A stretch of DNA of 18,107 bases, from positions 1 through 18,107 of the forward strand of contig JAEYKW010000038.1 in NCBI GenBank assembly GCA_023408075.1, in the 5' to 3' direction. This stretch comes from Bacillota bacterium (GTDB taxonomy: Bacteria; Bacillota; Clostridia; Christensenellales; SZUA-584). Numbering within the stretch: the first letter of the stretch is position 1; each line of letters starts with the position of its first letter. Under the pieces are notes generated by a model. The model was not told the origin of the DNA. It was given only the letters and a program-made list of their open reading frames with translations, and did not search any database. This document shows, in pieces, positions 12,416 through 18,107 of this stretch. Both the position numbers and the translations under genes were made by a program.

Positions 12416-13588
12416 ATGGGAATTTATTTGGATCATGCCGCGACCACTTACACGGACAAAAGTGTGCTCGATGAAATGCGGCCGTTTTTTGAAAAGGCGT
12501 ACGGCAACGCGTCAAGCCAGCACAGCTTCGGGCGCGAGGCGCAAAAAGCCATCATGAAGGCGCGGCAGCAAACCGCAGCGCTCATCGGCTGCCAAACGGG
12601 GGAAATCTATTTCACGTCGGGCGGCACGGAAAGCGACAACTGGGCGCTTAAGGGCATTGCCGAAATTGCGGGCAAAGGGCACATCATCACATCGTCGGTG
12701 GAGCATCACGCGGTGCTCGATACGTGCGATTACTTAAAGTCACGCGGGTTTGATGTCACAAATCTGCCGGTGGACGACATGGGGCGCGTGAGCCCCGAAT
12801 CGGTGGAGCAGGCGATCCGGCCGGATACGATACTGATCAGCGTGATGTTTGCGAACAACGAAACGGGCGTGATCATGCCGATTGCCGAGATCGGAAAAAT
12901 CGCGCGCAAACACGATATTCTGTTTCACACAGACGCCGTGCAGGCCGTCGGGCATGTGCCGGTTGATGTGAATACGATGGATATCGACCTGCTGTCGATG
13001 AGTGCGCATAAGTTTTACGGACCCAAGGGCGTCGGTGCTTTGTACATCCGCGAGGGTGTCAACATCGGCCGCTTTATACACGGCGGCGCGCATGAAAAGG
13101 GCCTGCGCGCAAGCACCTACAACACGCCGGGCATTGTGGGGCTCGGCGCTGCGGCGCAGCTGGCGGCGCAGATGATGGAACAGAATATCCGGCATGAAAG
13201 CATGCTATCGGGCCGACTCGCGGATGAGCTGACGAAACTTCCCGGGACATATATTAACGGCGGCGGTGCGGAACGCCTGCCGGGGCATGTGAATGTAACA
13301 TTCGGCGGCATTGAAGCCGAAGCGCTGATGACGTATTTAGATCTGGAGGATATCGCGGTGTCCACCGGCTCTGCCTGCTCGTCGGGCTCGTTTAAGCCGT
13401 CTTACGTGCTGCGCGCGATGGGCCTCTCCATAGAAGATGCGCGCGGCTCCGTGCGCATGAGCATCGGCAGGGACAACAATATCGAACAGATCGATACGGT
13501 CATAAAATCGGCAAAGGCCGCGGTGGAAAGGCTGCAAAAGCTGTCGCCGCTGTTCGCGCAGCGTGAGGGAGGGAAAACGCTTGTATAA
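12416..13588 (+). CDS. iscS: Cysteine desulfurase IscS/NifS
   Basis: A 390-residue PLP enzyme that takes sulfur from cysteine, giving alanine and an enzyme persulfide, and passes it to IscU. Visible motifs: IYLDHAATTYTD (3-14), SGGTESDNWAL (68-78), EHHAVLDT (96-103), HTDAVQA (171-177) with the PLP-contacting Asp173, SAHKFYGPKG (196-205) with PLP Lys199, and the mobile loop STGSACSSGSFKPSYVLRAMG with catalytic Cys321. The loop is long enough for direct transfer to a scaffold. ATG 12416 fits the family N-terminus; AAGG at 12404-12407 is a modest ribosome site, so translation is probably coupled to iscR. Its end overlaps the iscU start by 8 bases. Confidence 0.95.
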   Translation: MGIYLDHAATTYTDKSVLDEMRPFFEKAYGNASSQHSFGREAQKAIMKARQQTAALIGCQTGEIYFTSGGTESDNWALKGIAEIAGKGHIITSSVEHHAVLDTCDYLKSRGFDVTNLPVDDMGRVSPESVEQAIRPDTILISVMFANNETGVIMPIAEIGKIARKHDILFHTDAVQAVGHVPVDVNTMDIDLLSMSAHKFYGPKGVGALYIREGVNIGRFIHGGAHEKGLRASTYNTPGIVGLGAAAQLAAQMMEQNIRHESMLSGRLADELTKLPGTYINGGGAERLPGHVNVTFGGIEAEALMTYLDLEDIAVSTGSACSSGSFKPSYVLRAMGLSIEDARGSVRMSIGRDNNIEQIDTVIKSAKAAVERLQKLSPLFAQREGGKTLV

Positions 13589-13946
13589 CGAAAAGGTTCT
13601 CGCACATTTTAAGGACCCTCATAACGTGGGCGAAATGGACAATCCCGACGGTTATGCCGAGGTGGGCAGCAGCGAGTGCGGCGACACCATGGCGATGTAT
13701 TTACGGGTGATTGGCGGGCGCATTGCGGATATCAAATACAAAACCTACGGCTGCTGCGCGGCGATTGCGTCGTCGAGCATGGCGACCGACATGGTGAAGG
13801 GAAAAACGATCGACGAAGCGCAGGCGCTTTCCAAGGCGGATATCGTTGCGGAGCTGGGCGGGCTGCCCGAGCAGAAAATCCATTGCTCGCTAATGGTGGA
13901 GGACGCAATCAAAGCGGCGATCGCCGATTACCGGTCAAAAACATGA
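13581..13946 (+). CDS. iscU: Fe-S cluster scaffold IscU/NifU-like
   Basis: A 121-residue scaffold on which Fe-S clusters are built before transfer. The three ligand cysteines are in family positions: Cys33 in SSECGDTM (with Asp35), Cys58 or Cys59 in YGCCAAIASSSMATD, and Cys102 in KIHCSLMVEDAI. YNEKVLAHFKDPHNVGEMDNPDG is the standard opening. TTG 13581 is the start: GGGAGGG sits 7 bases upstream inside the end of iscS, and the protein then begins MYNEKV. The two genes overlap in different frames, giving tight coupling. The CC pair at 58-59 is a small variation on the usual GCGAA/GCAAA. No iscA, hscA/B or ferredoxin follows, as is normal in Clostridia. Confidence 0.93.
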   Translation: MYNEKVLAHFKDPHNVGEMDNPDGYAEVGSSECGDTMAMYLRVIGGRIADIKYKTYGCCAAIASSSMATDMVKGKTIDEAQALSKADIVAELGGLPEQKIHCSLMVEDAIKAAIADYRSKT

Positions 13947-14035
13947 TGGTATTTATTAGAATATAACGGCTTAAATATCTTTGGCACTTCCTGAGCAAAA
14001 TACTTGTAGCGAAAAGCTTGAAAGGAGTGTGACAG

Positions 14036-14200
14036 ATGAGAGTCAATGTGCTGATGGGCATGATTGTAGGCGGCGCGATCGGCGCGGCTGCCACGATGAT
14101 CGCGATGCCGTATCTCCAGCCTCAAATGAAACGGATGATTCGGACGGGACGCAGAGCGATCAACAACCATATGGATAAGATGACGGAACCGGCCGGCTGA
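14036..14200 (+). CDS. 54-residue YtxH-like single-span membrane peptide
   Basis: ATG 14036 after AAAGGAG (14021-14027, 8-base gap) opens 54 codons closed by TGA at 14198-14200. Residues about 4-25 form one membrane segment with small-residue packing (MGMIVGGAIGAAATMIAMPYL), followed by a basic, amphipathic tail (KRMIRTGRRAINNHMDKM). The layout, glycine-rich span then a charged cytoplasmic helix, is that of YtxH-type small proteins, which are poorly understood. It is followed by a terminator, so it looks like a genuine short gene, either an independent unit or the last member of the isc transcript. Confidence 0.65.
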   Translation: MRVNVLMGMIVGGAIGAAATMIAMPYLQPQMKRMIRTGRRAINNHMDKMTEPAG

Positions 14201-14247
14201 AGAAATATTGTTAGCGCGCAGCCCGGAAACCAAAGAGACGTGATTTC

Positions 14248-14271
14248 AAAGCCGGCCATTATGCCGGCTTT
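14248..14271 (+). terminator. Terminator hairpin after the YtxH-like gene
   Basis: A perfect 9-base stem, AAAGCCGGC 14248-14256 with GCCGGCTTT 14263-14271, encloses the loop CATTAT. The T tract is short on plus (TTTG), so it may work in both directions or weakly. Confidence 0.65.
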
Positions 14272-14382
14272 GTGATAGTCTGCCGCCGCCGAAGCGGCCA
14301 GAGATCAGAGCCGCAAATCGTTACGAATATATGATGGGACTATGACAAATCTTAAAGTTTACCAAATGTTTGCGTTATGCGT

Positions 14383-14411
14383 TTGAAAAGTGCCCATATA
14401 TGGTATATAAT
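14383..14411 (+). promoter_or_regulatory. Promoter of ireB
   Basis: TTGAAA at 14383-14388, exactly 17 bases, then TATAAT at 14406-14411. It is close to consensus and 27 bases before the GTG start, so constitutive housekeeping expression is likely. Confidence 0.75.
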
Positions 14412-14438
14412 AAGCAAAAGCAAGGAGGGTGCAAAACC

Positions 14439-14717
14439 GTGTCCAGATTCGACGAGACCATGAAATTCTCTCTATCAAAAGAGCTTGACAATCCGCAAAG
14501 AGAAGTGATCTGGCTCGTTTGTGATGCGCTCAAAGACAAAGGGTACGACCCTGTCAACCAGTTCGTGGGCTATATTATTTCGGGAGACCCCACTTACATC
14601 ACAAGCTACAAAAATGCGCGTTCTTTGATTAAACGCGTGGAGCGGGACGAACTGCTTGAAGAATTTGTCAAGGTTTATATTGAAAACATGCAAAAGGCCG
14701 GCCAGACAGAGGAGTAA
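14439..14717 (+). CDS. ireB: IreB family regulatory phosphoprotein (UPF0297)
   Basis: A 92-residue protein of family length. DETMKFSL (5-12), DKGYDPVNQFVGYIISGDPTYITSYKNARSLI and ERDELLEEFVK match IreB, the small dimeric protein phosphorylated by the IreK Ser/Thr kinase in Enterococcus faecalis and linked to cephalosporin tolerance. The role in Clostridia is inferred. A Thr near the N-terminus (Thr7) is in the expected region for phosphorylation. GTG 14439 is chosen for AGGAGGG at 14423-14429 and the family N-terminus; an in-frame ATG at 14370 lies upstream of the promoter. In Firmicutes this gene is commonly next to ruvX and a DUF1292 gene, as here. Confidence 0.92.
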   Translation: MSRFDETMKFSLSKELDNPQREVIWLVCDALKDKGYDPVNQFVGYIISGDPTYITSYKNARSLIKRVERDELLEEFVKVYIENMQKAGQTEE

Positions 14718-14744
14718 TGCTTTTCCGTATATATACGATGCGGT

Positions 14745-14779
14745 AGGGGCTTAAGCTCGCCTTGAGTTTGGCCTTTTTT
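14745..14779 (+). terminator. Hairpin with T tract between ireB and ruvX
   Basis: CTTAAG 14750-14755 and CTTGAG 14761-14766 pair (one wobble), with outer AGG/CCT pairing, followed by TTTTTT at 14774-14779. It could be a partial terminator that lowers ruvX relative to ireB. A 12-base perfect palindrome, CGTATATATACG (14726-14737), lies just before it. Confidence 0.45.
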
Positions 14780-14797
14780 AATAACAAAGGGGTGCGA

Positions 14798-15208
14798 ATG
14801 AAAAAAGTTTTGGGACTCGATATCGGAGAAAAGCGTATCGGCATCGCGGTGTCGGATGCGCTTGGTTGGACGGCGCAGGGAGTGGAAACATACATGCGCA
14901 AGGGAGAGGGCGACGCGGCTTATATAGCGGCCAAAGCCAAAGAATTCGGCGCAACGCTGATCGTGGCCGGGTTGCCGCTCAATATGAACGGCAGCGAAGG
15001 GCCGTCAGCCAAGAACGTGAGGGCGTTTATGGCCGAGGTGGAAGCGCTCGGGTTTGATATTCATTTTCAGGACGAGCGTCTCACGACGGTGAGCGCCGAG
15101 CGTACGCTGATTGAGGCGGACGTGTCCCGCAAAAAACGCCGTGAGGTTGTCGATAAATTGGCGGCTGTGTATATTTTGGGGGCTTATCTTGACACGCACA
15201 AAGCGTGA
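14798..15208 (+). CDS. ruvX: RuvX/YqgF family nuclease (pre-16S rRNA processing)
   Basis: A 136-residue RNase H-fold protein of family length. GLDIGEKRIGIAVSD (5-19) is the first catalytic-Asp motif, LIVAGLPLNMNGSEGP the central strand and loop, and FQDERLTTVSAERTL the conserved DERLTT motif. The C-terminal VDKLAAVYILGAYLD carries the last acidic residue. Homologues process the 5' end of 16S rRNA; an older proposal was a Holliday-junction resolvase. ATG 14798 is chosen over an upstream in-frame ATG at 14762 because AAAGGGG lies at 14786-14792 and the family begins just before GLD. The upstream ATG lies inside the hairpin region. Confidence 0.93.
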   Translation: MKKVLGLDIGEKRIGIAVSDALGWTAQGVETYMRKGEGDAAYIAAKAKEFGATLIVAGLPLNMNGSEGPSAKNVRAFMAEVEALGFDIHFQDERLTTVSAERTLIEADVSRKKRREVVDKLAAVYILGAYLDTHKA

Positions 15209-15217
15209 TGCGATACT
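15189..15217 (+). promoter_or_regulatory. Candidate promoter for the DUF1292-yhhN pair
   Basis: TTGACA at 15189-15194 and GATACT at 15212-15217 have a 17-base spacer. The -35 lies within the last codons of ruvX. It would let the two following genes be expressed apart from ireB-ruvX. Confidence 0.4.
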
Positions 15218-15293
15218 TGGTCTGCCGCGCGTATAAAAAAATATGGGCGGCTTATCATAATAAAGAATGCCGTTTTTGGCAAAGGAGACAAAC

Positions 15294-15608
15294 ATGGACG
15301 AAGAAAATGTGGTCATACTCACTGATGAAGATGGTAAAGACGTGCGCTTTTTGCACATCATGACGTTTGATTTTGAAGAAAGCTTTTTCGTCGCGCTGAC
15401 GCCCGAAGAGGATCAGGAAGATATCGAGAACGGCGAAGTGCTGCTGATGGAGATTCTTGAGGACGAGGACGGCAACGACTGCTATGTGCCCATCGAAAGC
15501 GAAGAGCGCATGGATCAGGTTTGGGAAGAGTTTGAGCGCCTTTACTACGAGGACGAAGAAGGCGAAGAGGACGAAGAAGACGAAAAGGACGAAAAGCAAG
15601 AGTCCTAA
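15294..15608 (+). CDS. DUF1292 protein (UPF0473, YrzB-like)
   Basis: A 104-residue acidic protein. VVILTDEDGKDVRFLHIMTFDFEESFFVAL followed by VLLMEILEDEDGNDCYVPIESEEREM-like text is the DUF1292 core (about 5-83): a small beta-rich domain of unknown function. The final 20 residues are almost entirely Glu, Asp and Lys (EDEEGEEDEEDEKDEK), a low-complexity tail variable in this family. ATG 15294 is chosen for AAAGGAG at 15281-15287. Location after ireB and ruvX matches the usual Firmicutes gene order, the best support for its identity. Confidence 0.88.
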   Translation: MDEENVVILTDEDGKDVRFLHIMTFDFEESFFVALTPEEDQEDIENGEVLLMEILEDEDGNDCYVPIESEERMDQVWEEFERLYYEDEEGEEDEEDEKDEKQES

Positions 15609-15626
15609 GCGAAAGGGCTGATCGGT

Positions 15627-16283
15627 GTGCCGTATGTGTTTTCCGCGATCACAGGCATATTTGCCTGTGTTTACGCATTCATCCGGCGCGATGGAAAGCT
15701 TTCCAACCGTATATTCGTGAAAACTGCGGCCAGCCTCAGCTTTGTGCTGTTGGCTGTCAGCCTGCAGATGCGCGCAAACGAGCCGTATTTCACGCTGATA
15801 CTTATCGGCCTTTGCCTCGCGTTGGCGGGCGATGTATTGCTGCTTTTTACAGACCGCTCTTCCGCCTGTTTGGCCGGGGGAGCGGTTTGTTTTCTGCTGA
15901 CGCACTTAAGTTATACGGCGGCGTTTATCACGAAAACGCCGCTTGGCGTTTATGATGCCATACTGTTCACCGCGCTGCTGCTGCTGGCTGCCACGCTGTT
16001 TTCTTTGCGCGGTGTGCGCATTAAAAAGCTCAGAAGCGGCGTGGTAATCTATGCGGCGGCGCTGTGCGCCATGCTTGCGCGTGCGCTGTCCATACTGATG
16101 AGCCCGCAGGCGGAGCAAACCTTTGCCGTCTACGTGACGCTGGGCGCCACGCTTTTCGCTATTTCGGATGCGCTGCTGGGTTTTGAGGCGCTCGGCGGTC
16201 GCCACGCGGCCAAAGCGGGCACATTAAGCACCCTGGCTTATTACTCAGGCCAGATACTTATCGCGCTGAGCGTCGCGCTCTGA
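15627..16283 (+). CDS. YhhN family membrane protein (lysoplasmalogenase-like)
   Basis: A 218-residue protein with about eight membrane segments. LALAGDVLLLF (conserved Gly-Asp), LFAISDALLGFEAL (conserved Ser-Asp) and YYSGQILIALS at the C-terminus are the YhhN/TMEM86 signatures. Characterised members hydrolyse the vinyl ether bond of lysoplasmalogens, giving a fatty aldehyde and a glycerophospho compound. Many anaerobic Clostridia make plasmalogens, so a lipid-turnover role is plausible, though unproven here. GTG 15627 follows AAAGGG with a 9-base gap, 18 bases after the DUF1292 stop, so the two are probably co-transcribed. Confidence 0.85.
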   Translation: MPYVFSAITGIFACVYAFIRRDGKLSNRIFVKTAASLSFVLLAVSLQMRANEPYFTLILIGLCLALAGDVLLLFTDRSSACLAGGAVCFLLTHLSYTAAFITKTPLGVYDAILFTALLLLAATLFSLRGVRIKKLRSGVVIYAAALCAMLARALSILMSPQAEQTFAVYVTLGATLFAISDALLGFEALGGRHAAKAGTLSTLAYYSGQILIALSVAL

Positions 16284-16305
16284 GCTTTGGTCACAAATAA
16301 TTTCA

Positions 16306-16334
16306 TTGATTCAAGCCCCGTTTTACTGTATTAT
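16306..16334 (+). promoter_or_regulatory. Upstream candidate promoter in the yhhN-dacF gap
   Basis: TTGATT at 16306-16311, a 17-base spacer and TATTAT at 16329-16334. It would start a message near 16341 with a leader of about 200 bases, containing an 8-base inverted repeat (TTTGCCTG 16354-16361 with CAGGCAAA 16404-16411) that encloses a T run. Confidence 0.45.
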
Positions 16335-16456
16335 GATCATATATACGTGTTCATTTGCCTGAAGGCTTAAATGCCGAATCACACTCTTTTTTTCACACTC
16401 AAACAGGCAAAATATTAGCCGGCGATTAGCATTTGGCTATATTTGTTTAATAAGTA

Positions 16457-16485
16457 TGTACAAAGTGTTACAAAAGTGTTATACT
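16457..16485 (+). promoter_or_regulatory. Proximal dacF promoter with direct repeat
   Basis: TGTACA at 16457-16462 and TATACT at 16480-16485, 17 bases apart. The spacer holds two copies of AAAGTGTTA (16462-16470 and 16473-16481), 11 bases apart, about one helical turn, as a regulator bound on one face would require. Confidence 0.5.
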
Positions 16486-16544
16486 ACCAATGCCCTTTGT
16501 GCTTTTGGGGAATGAATTCAGGTGGTTGGGGAGATGTATCTATT

Positions 16545-17939
16545 TTGAGAAGAGTCACTTCTTTTTTATTACTGTTCATTTTGGTTTGCGCGATGTTCTC
16601 CGGAACAGCGCTCGCTGCCGAGCCTCAATTTACGGGCACAATCGGTGCGAAGGCCTGGATGCTGTTTGACGCGGATTCGGGAAAGGTCTTGGCCTCCTCG
16701 GGCAACGGAGATGAACAGATTGAACCAGCAAGCACCACGAAAATCATGACGTTGCTTGTTGCAATTGAAAGCGGTAAACTGAACGATTCGGTTACAATCA
16801 GCGCTCATGCAACCGGAGTCGGTGGTTCAAAATGTGAGGGTCTTAAGGCTGGCAATAAGATCAATTTAAAGAACCTGCTGACCGCGATGATGATGGTTTC
16901 CGGCAACAACGCAGCAACGGCGGTGGCCGAGCATTTGGGCGGCAACGAAGAGGGCTTTGCGGAGCTGATGAATAACAAAGCGAAAGAGCTCGGGATGACA
17001 GGTACTCATTTCGTGACGCCGCATGGTATGCATAAAGAGGACCATTTTACGACTCTCAACGACATGGCCAAGCTCGCAAGCGCTGCAATGAAGAACGCAA
17101 CGTTCATGGAGATCGTTGGCACAACGTCTTATACGATGCCGGAGAACCACGTCACATACAAAAATACAAATCCGATTATAGACAGTGAAAGTGAATACTA
17201 CTATCCATATGCAAACGGCATGAAGACGGGGTCAACCGAACAAGCGGGGGACTGTCTGGTTGCATCGGCTTCGCATGACGGGACGAACCTCATATGCCTT
17301 TTGTATAATTACCCGGATGATAAAGGTGACAACAGATGGCCGGCAGCCAAGGAACTGTTTGATTTCGGTTTCAACAGTTACACAACGGTGAAACTTTCGG
17401 ATGTTTTTAAAGATATGCACCCGGTGCAAAAACAGGTGGAGAACTGTTCGTCCACCGACGAAAAAGGCGGCTTGCTCGAATTTGCACCGCCCGGTGAAGG
17501 CGCTTCCGTCACGCTCTCCAAAGCTGCGGCTGCGGGTCTGCTTGACGGTTCCGACAGCGTGGATGTCGTGCCGGTTTTTGTAAACGGCGAAACCTTGCAG
17601 GCGCCCATTCAAAAGGACGAAGTGCTCGGTACGGTGACGTACAAGAGCAAGAATACAGGCGAAACGCTTTACAGCGGCCCGCTCGTTGCCACGCGCGATG
17701 TGCTTCAGGCGGGCACAGAGAGCAATGTGAACGGCGATACGGCTGTGACCAAGCTGCCGCCTCTGATACCCGAAAAAATCAGCGGGAAGAACGATCACAG
17801 CGGCATATGGCTGTGGCTGCTGGTGCCTGCGGGCCTGATCGGTTTTCTCGTTTTCCGGCTGCTGACCCAAAACCATAAGCGCCGCAAACGCTTTGCGCCG
17901 CGAAAGAAGCCGCAGTACAGCTACAAGATCAGACGATAG
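16545..17939 (+). CDS. dacF: D-alanyl-D-alanine carboxypeptidase (DacF/PBP5 type, peptidase S11)
   Basis: A 464-residue penicillin-binding protein that trims the terminal D-Ala from peptidoglycan stem peptides outside the membrane. The three active-site motifs are intact: STTK (63-66, nucleophile Ser63), SGN (119-121) and KTG (227-229). Supporting blocks are LFDADSGKVLAS, EPASTTKIMTLL and FVTPHGMH. Residues 1-24 are a signal peptide (MRRVTSFLLLFILVCAMFSG...ALA). A C-terminal beta domain (about 285-395) is followed by a membrane segment (WLWLLVPAGLIGFLVFRLL) and a highly basic tail, so it stays membrane-bound. TTG 16545 is chosen: GGGGAG at 16528-16533 precedes it and it gives a normal signal peptide, while upstream starts overlap the promoter or lack a ribosome site. 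The symbol could equally be dacA or dacB. Confidence 0.92.
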   Translation: MRRVTSFLLLFILVCAMFSGTALAAEPQFTGTIGAKAWMLFDADSGKVLASSGNGDEQIEPASTTKIMTLLVAIESGKLNDSVTISAHATGVGGSKCEGLKAGNKINLKNLLTAMMMVSGNNAATAVAEHLGGNEEGFAELMNNKAKELGMTGTHFVTPHGMHKEDHFTTLNDMAKLASAAMKNATFMEIVGTTSYTMPENHVTYKNTNPIIDSESEYYYPYANGMKTGSTEQAGDCLVASASHDGTNLICLLYNYPDDKGDNRWPAAKELFDFGFNSYTTVKLSDVFKDMHPVQKQVENCSSTDEKGGLLEFAPPGEGASVTLSKAAAAGLLDGSDSVDVVPVFVNGETLQAPIQKDEVLGTVTYKSKNTGETLYSGPLVATRDVLQAGTESNVNGDTAVTKLPPLIPEKISGKNDHSGIWLWLLVPAGLIGFLVFRLLTQNHKRRKRFAPRKKPQYSYKIRR

Positions 17940-17953
17940 AATTAAGAATTGCC

Positions 17954-17980
17954 GAGGGACGGTATGCGCCGTTCCTTTTC
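17954..17980 (+). terminator. Rho-independent terminator after dacF, insertion site of the intron
   Basis: GGGACGG 17956-17962 pairs with CCGTTCC 17969-17975 (one wobble) around a TATGCG loop and is followed by TTTTC. The group II intron begins 4 bases later, the usual position for class C introns. Confidence 0.8.
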
Positions 17981-17983
17981 TAT

Positions 17984-18107
17984 GTGTGCCGAGCATGGCA
18001 GCAGTCTTAAGCGGTGAAAGTCCGCAGCGGAGGTACTCATAGCCAACCGCATAGTGAACCCCAAGGTGCGCATAGCGATGTGTGAGCTGAAGGAAGGGGA
18101 TAGCAAA
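17984..18107 (+). mobile_element. Group IIC (bacterial class C) intron, 5' end only
   Basis: The boundary GTGTGCCGAGCATGG starts at 17984. It follows the class C pattern seen in the Oceanobacillus iheyensis intron (GUGUGCCCGGCAUGG): then GCAGTCTTAAG, GGTGAAAGTCC, TAGCCAACCGCATAG, GAGCTGAAGGAAG and GGGGATAGCAAA, which match domain I segments in the same order. The element is cut by the window edge, so the remaining RNA domains and the reverse transcriptase/maturase gene, if present, lie to the right. Insertion just after a terminator stem-loop on the same strand is characteristic of this class and disrupts no gene. The intron ribozyme splices and, with its protein, retrohomes. Confidence 0.9.

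Noticed and set aside
15540..15605. Acidic repeat at the end of the DUF1292 gene as a tandem DNA repeat
   Set aside because: It is a GAC/GAA/GAG codon run encoding a low-complexity acidic tail; no fixed repeat unit is kept.

Overview
The window reads as chromosome from a moderately GC-rich member of the Clostridia (Firmicutes). The evidence is purine-rich Shine-Dalgarno sites before nearly every gene, many GTG and TTG starts, the ireB-ruvX-DUF1292 block typical of Firmicutes, a clostridial iscR-iscS-iscU operon, a Mef-type efflux pump and YhhN. I cannot name the genus. No rRNA, tRNA or CRISPR array is visible. Identifications rest on reading motifs and remembered family sequences; no database search was possible.

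Layout. 1-898: the end of an unidentified basic protein at the left edge, then about 560 bases with no convincing gene, then what looks like a regulated leader: promoter, eight-codon leader ORF and two terminator-like hairpins. 899-2119: Mef-family drug efflux transporter. 2341-2967, minus strand: DUF2271-like lipoprotein. 3155-5949: four genes of poorly known function, including a transmembrane pseudokinase with TPR-like repeats and an AT-rich orphan. 6180-10086: apparent operon of a DUF362 Fe-S-type protein, an ApgM-like phosphoglycerate mutase homologue, an iron-type alcohol dehydrogenase and a triple-LysM protein. 10161-11468: two neighbouring multi-membrane-span proteins. 11494-11895: terminator and two copies of a dispersed palindromic repeat. 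11964-14200: iscR-iscS-iscU and a 54-residue membrane peptide. 14439-16283: ireB, ruvX, DUF1292, yhhN. 16545-17939: D,D-carboxypeptidase of the DacF/PBP5 type. 17984-end: 5' end of a group IIC intron directly after the dacF terminator.

How the genes work together. The Isc genes form a self-contained Fe-S assembly module: a cluster-sensing repressor, a sulfur donor and a scaffold. They share one strong promoter and have overlapping or abutting ends. The ireB-ruvX-DUF1292 block is conserved housekeeping. The 6180-10086 genes are tightly spaced and probably co-transcribed, but their joint pathway is not recognisable from sequence.

The most interesting signal is upstream of the Mef homologue. 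A leader ORF with its own Shine-Dalgarno site encodes an octapeptide ending Arg-Ile-Arg-stop, the Arg/Lys-X-Arg/Lys pattern known from macrolide-stalled leader peptides. It is followed by terminator-like hairpins, which suggests drug-induced transcription attenuation. The second notable item is the pseudokinase, which has no N-lobe and no DFG motif. A family of CCCATG...CATGGGA palindromes occurs four times between genes.
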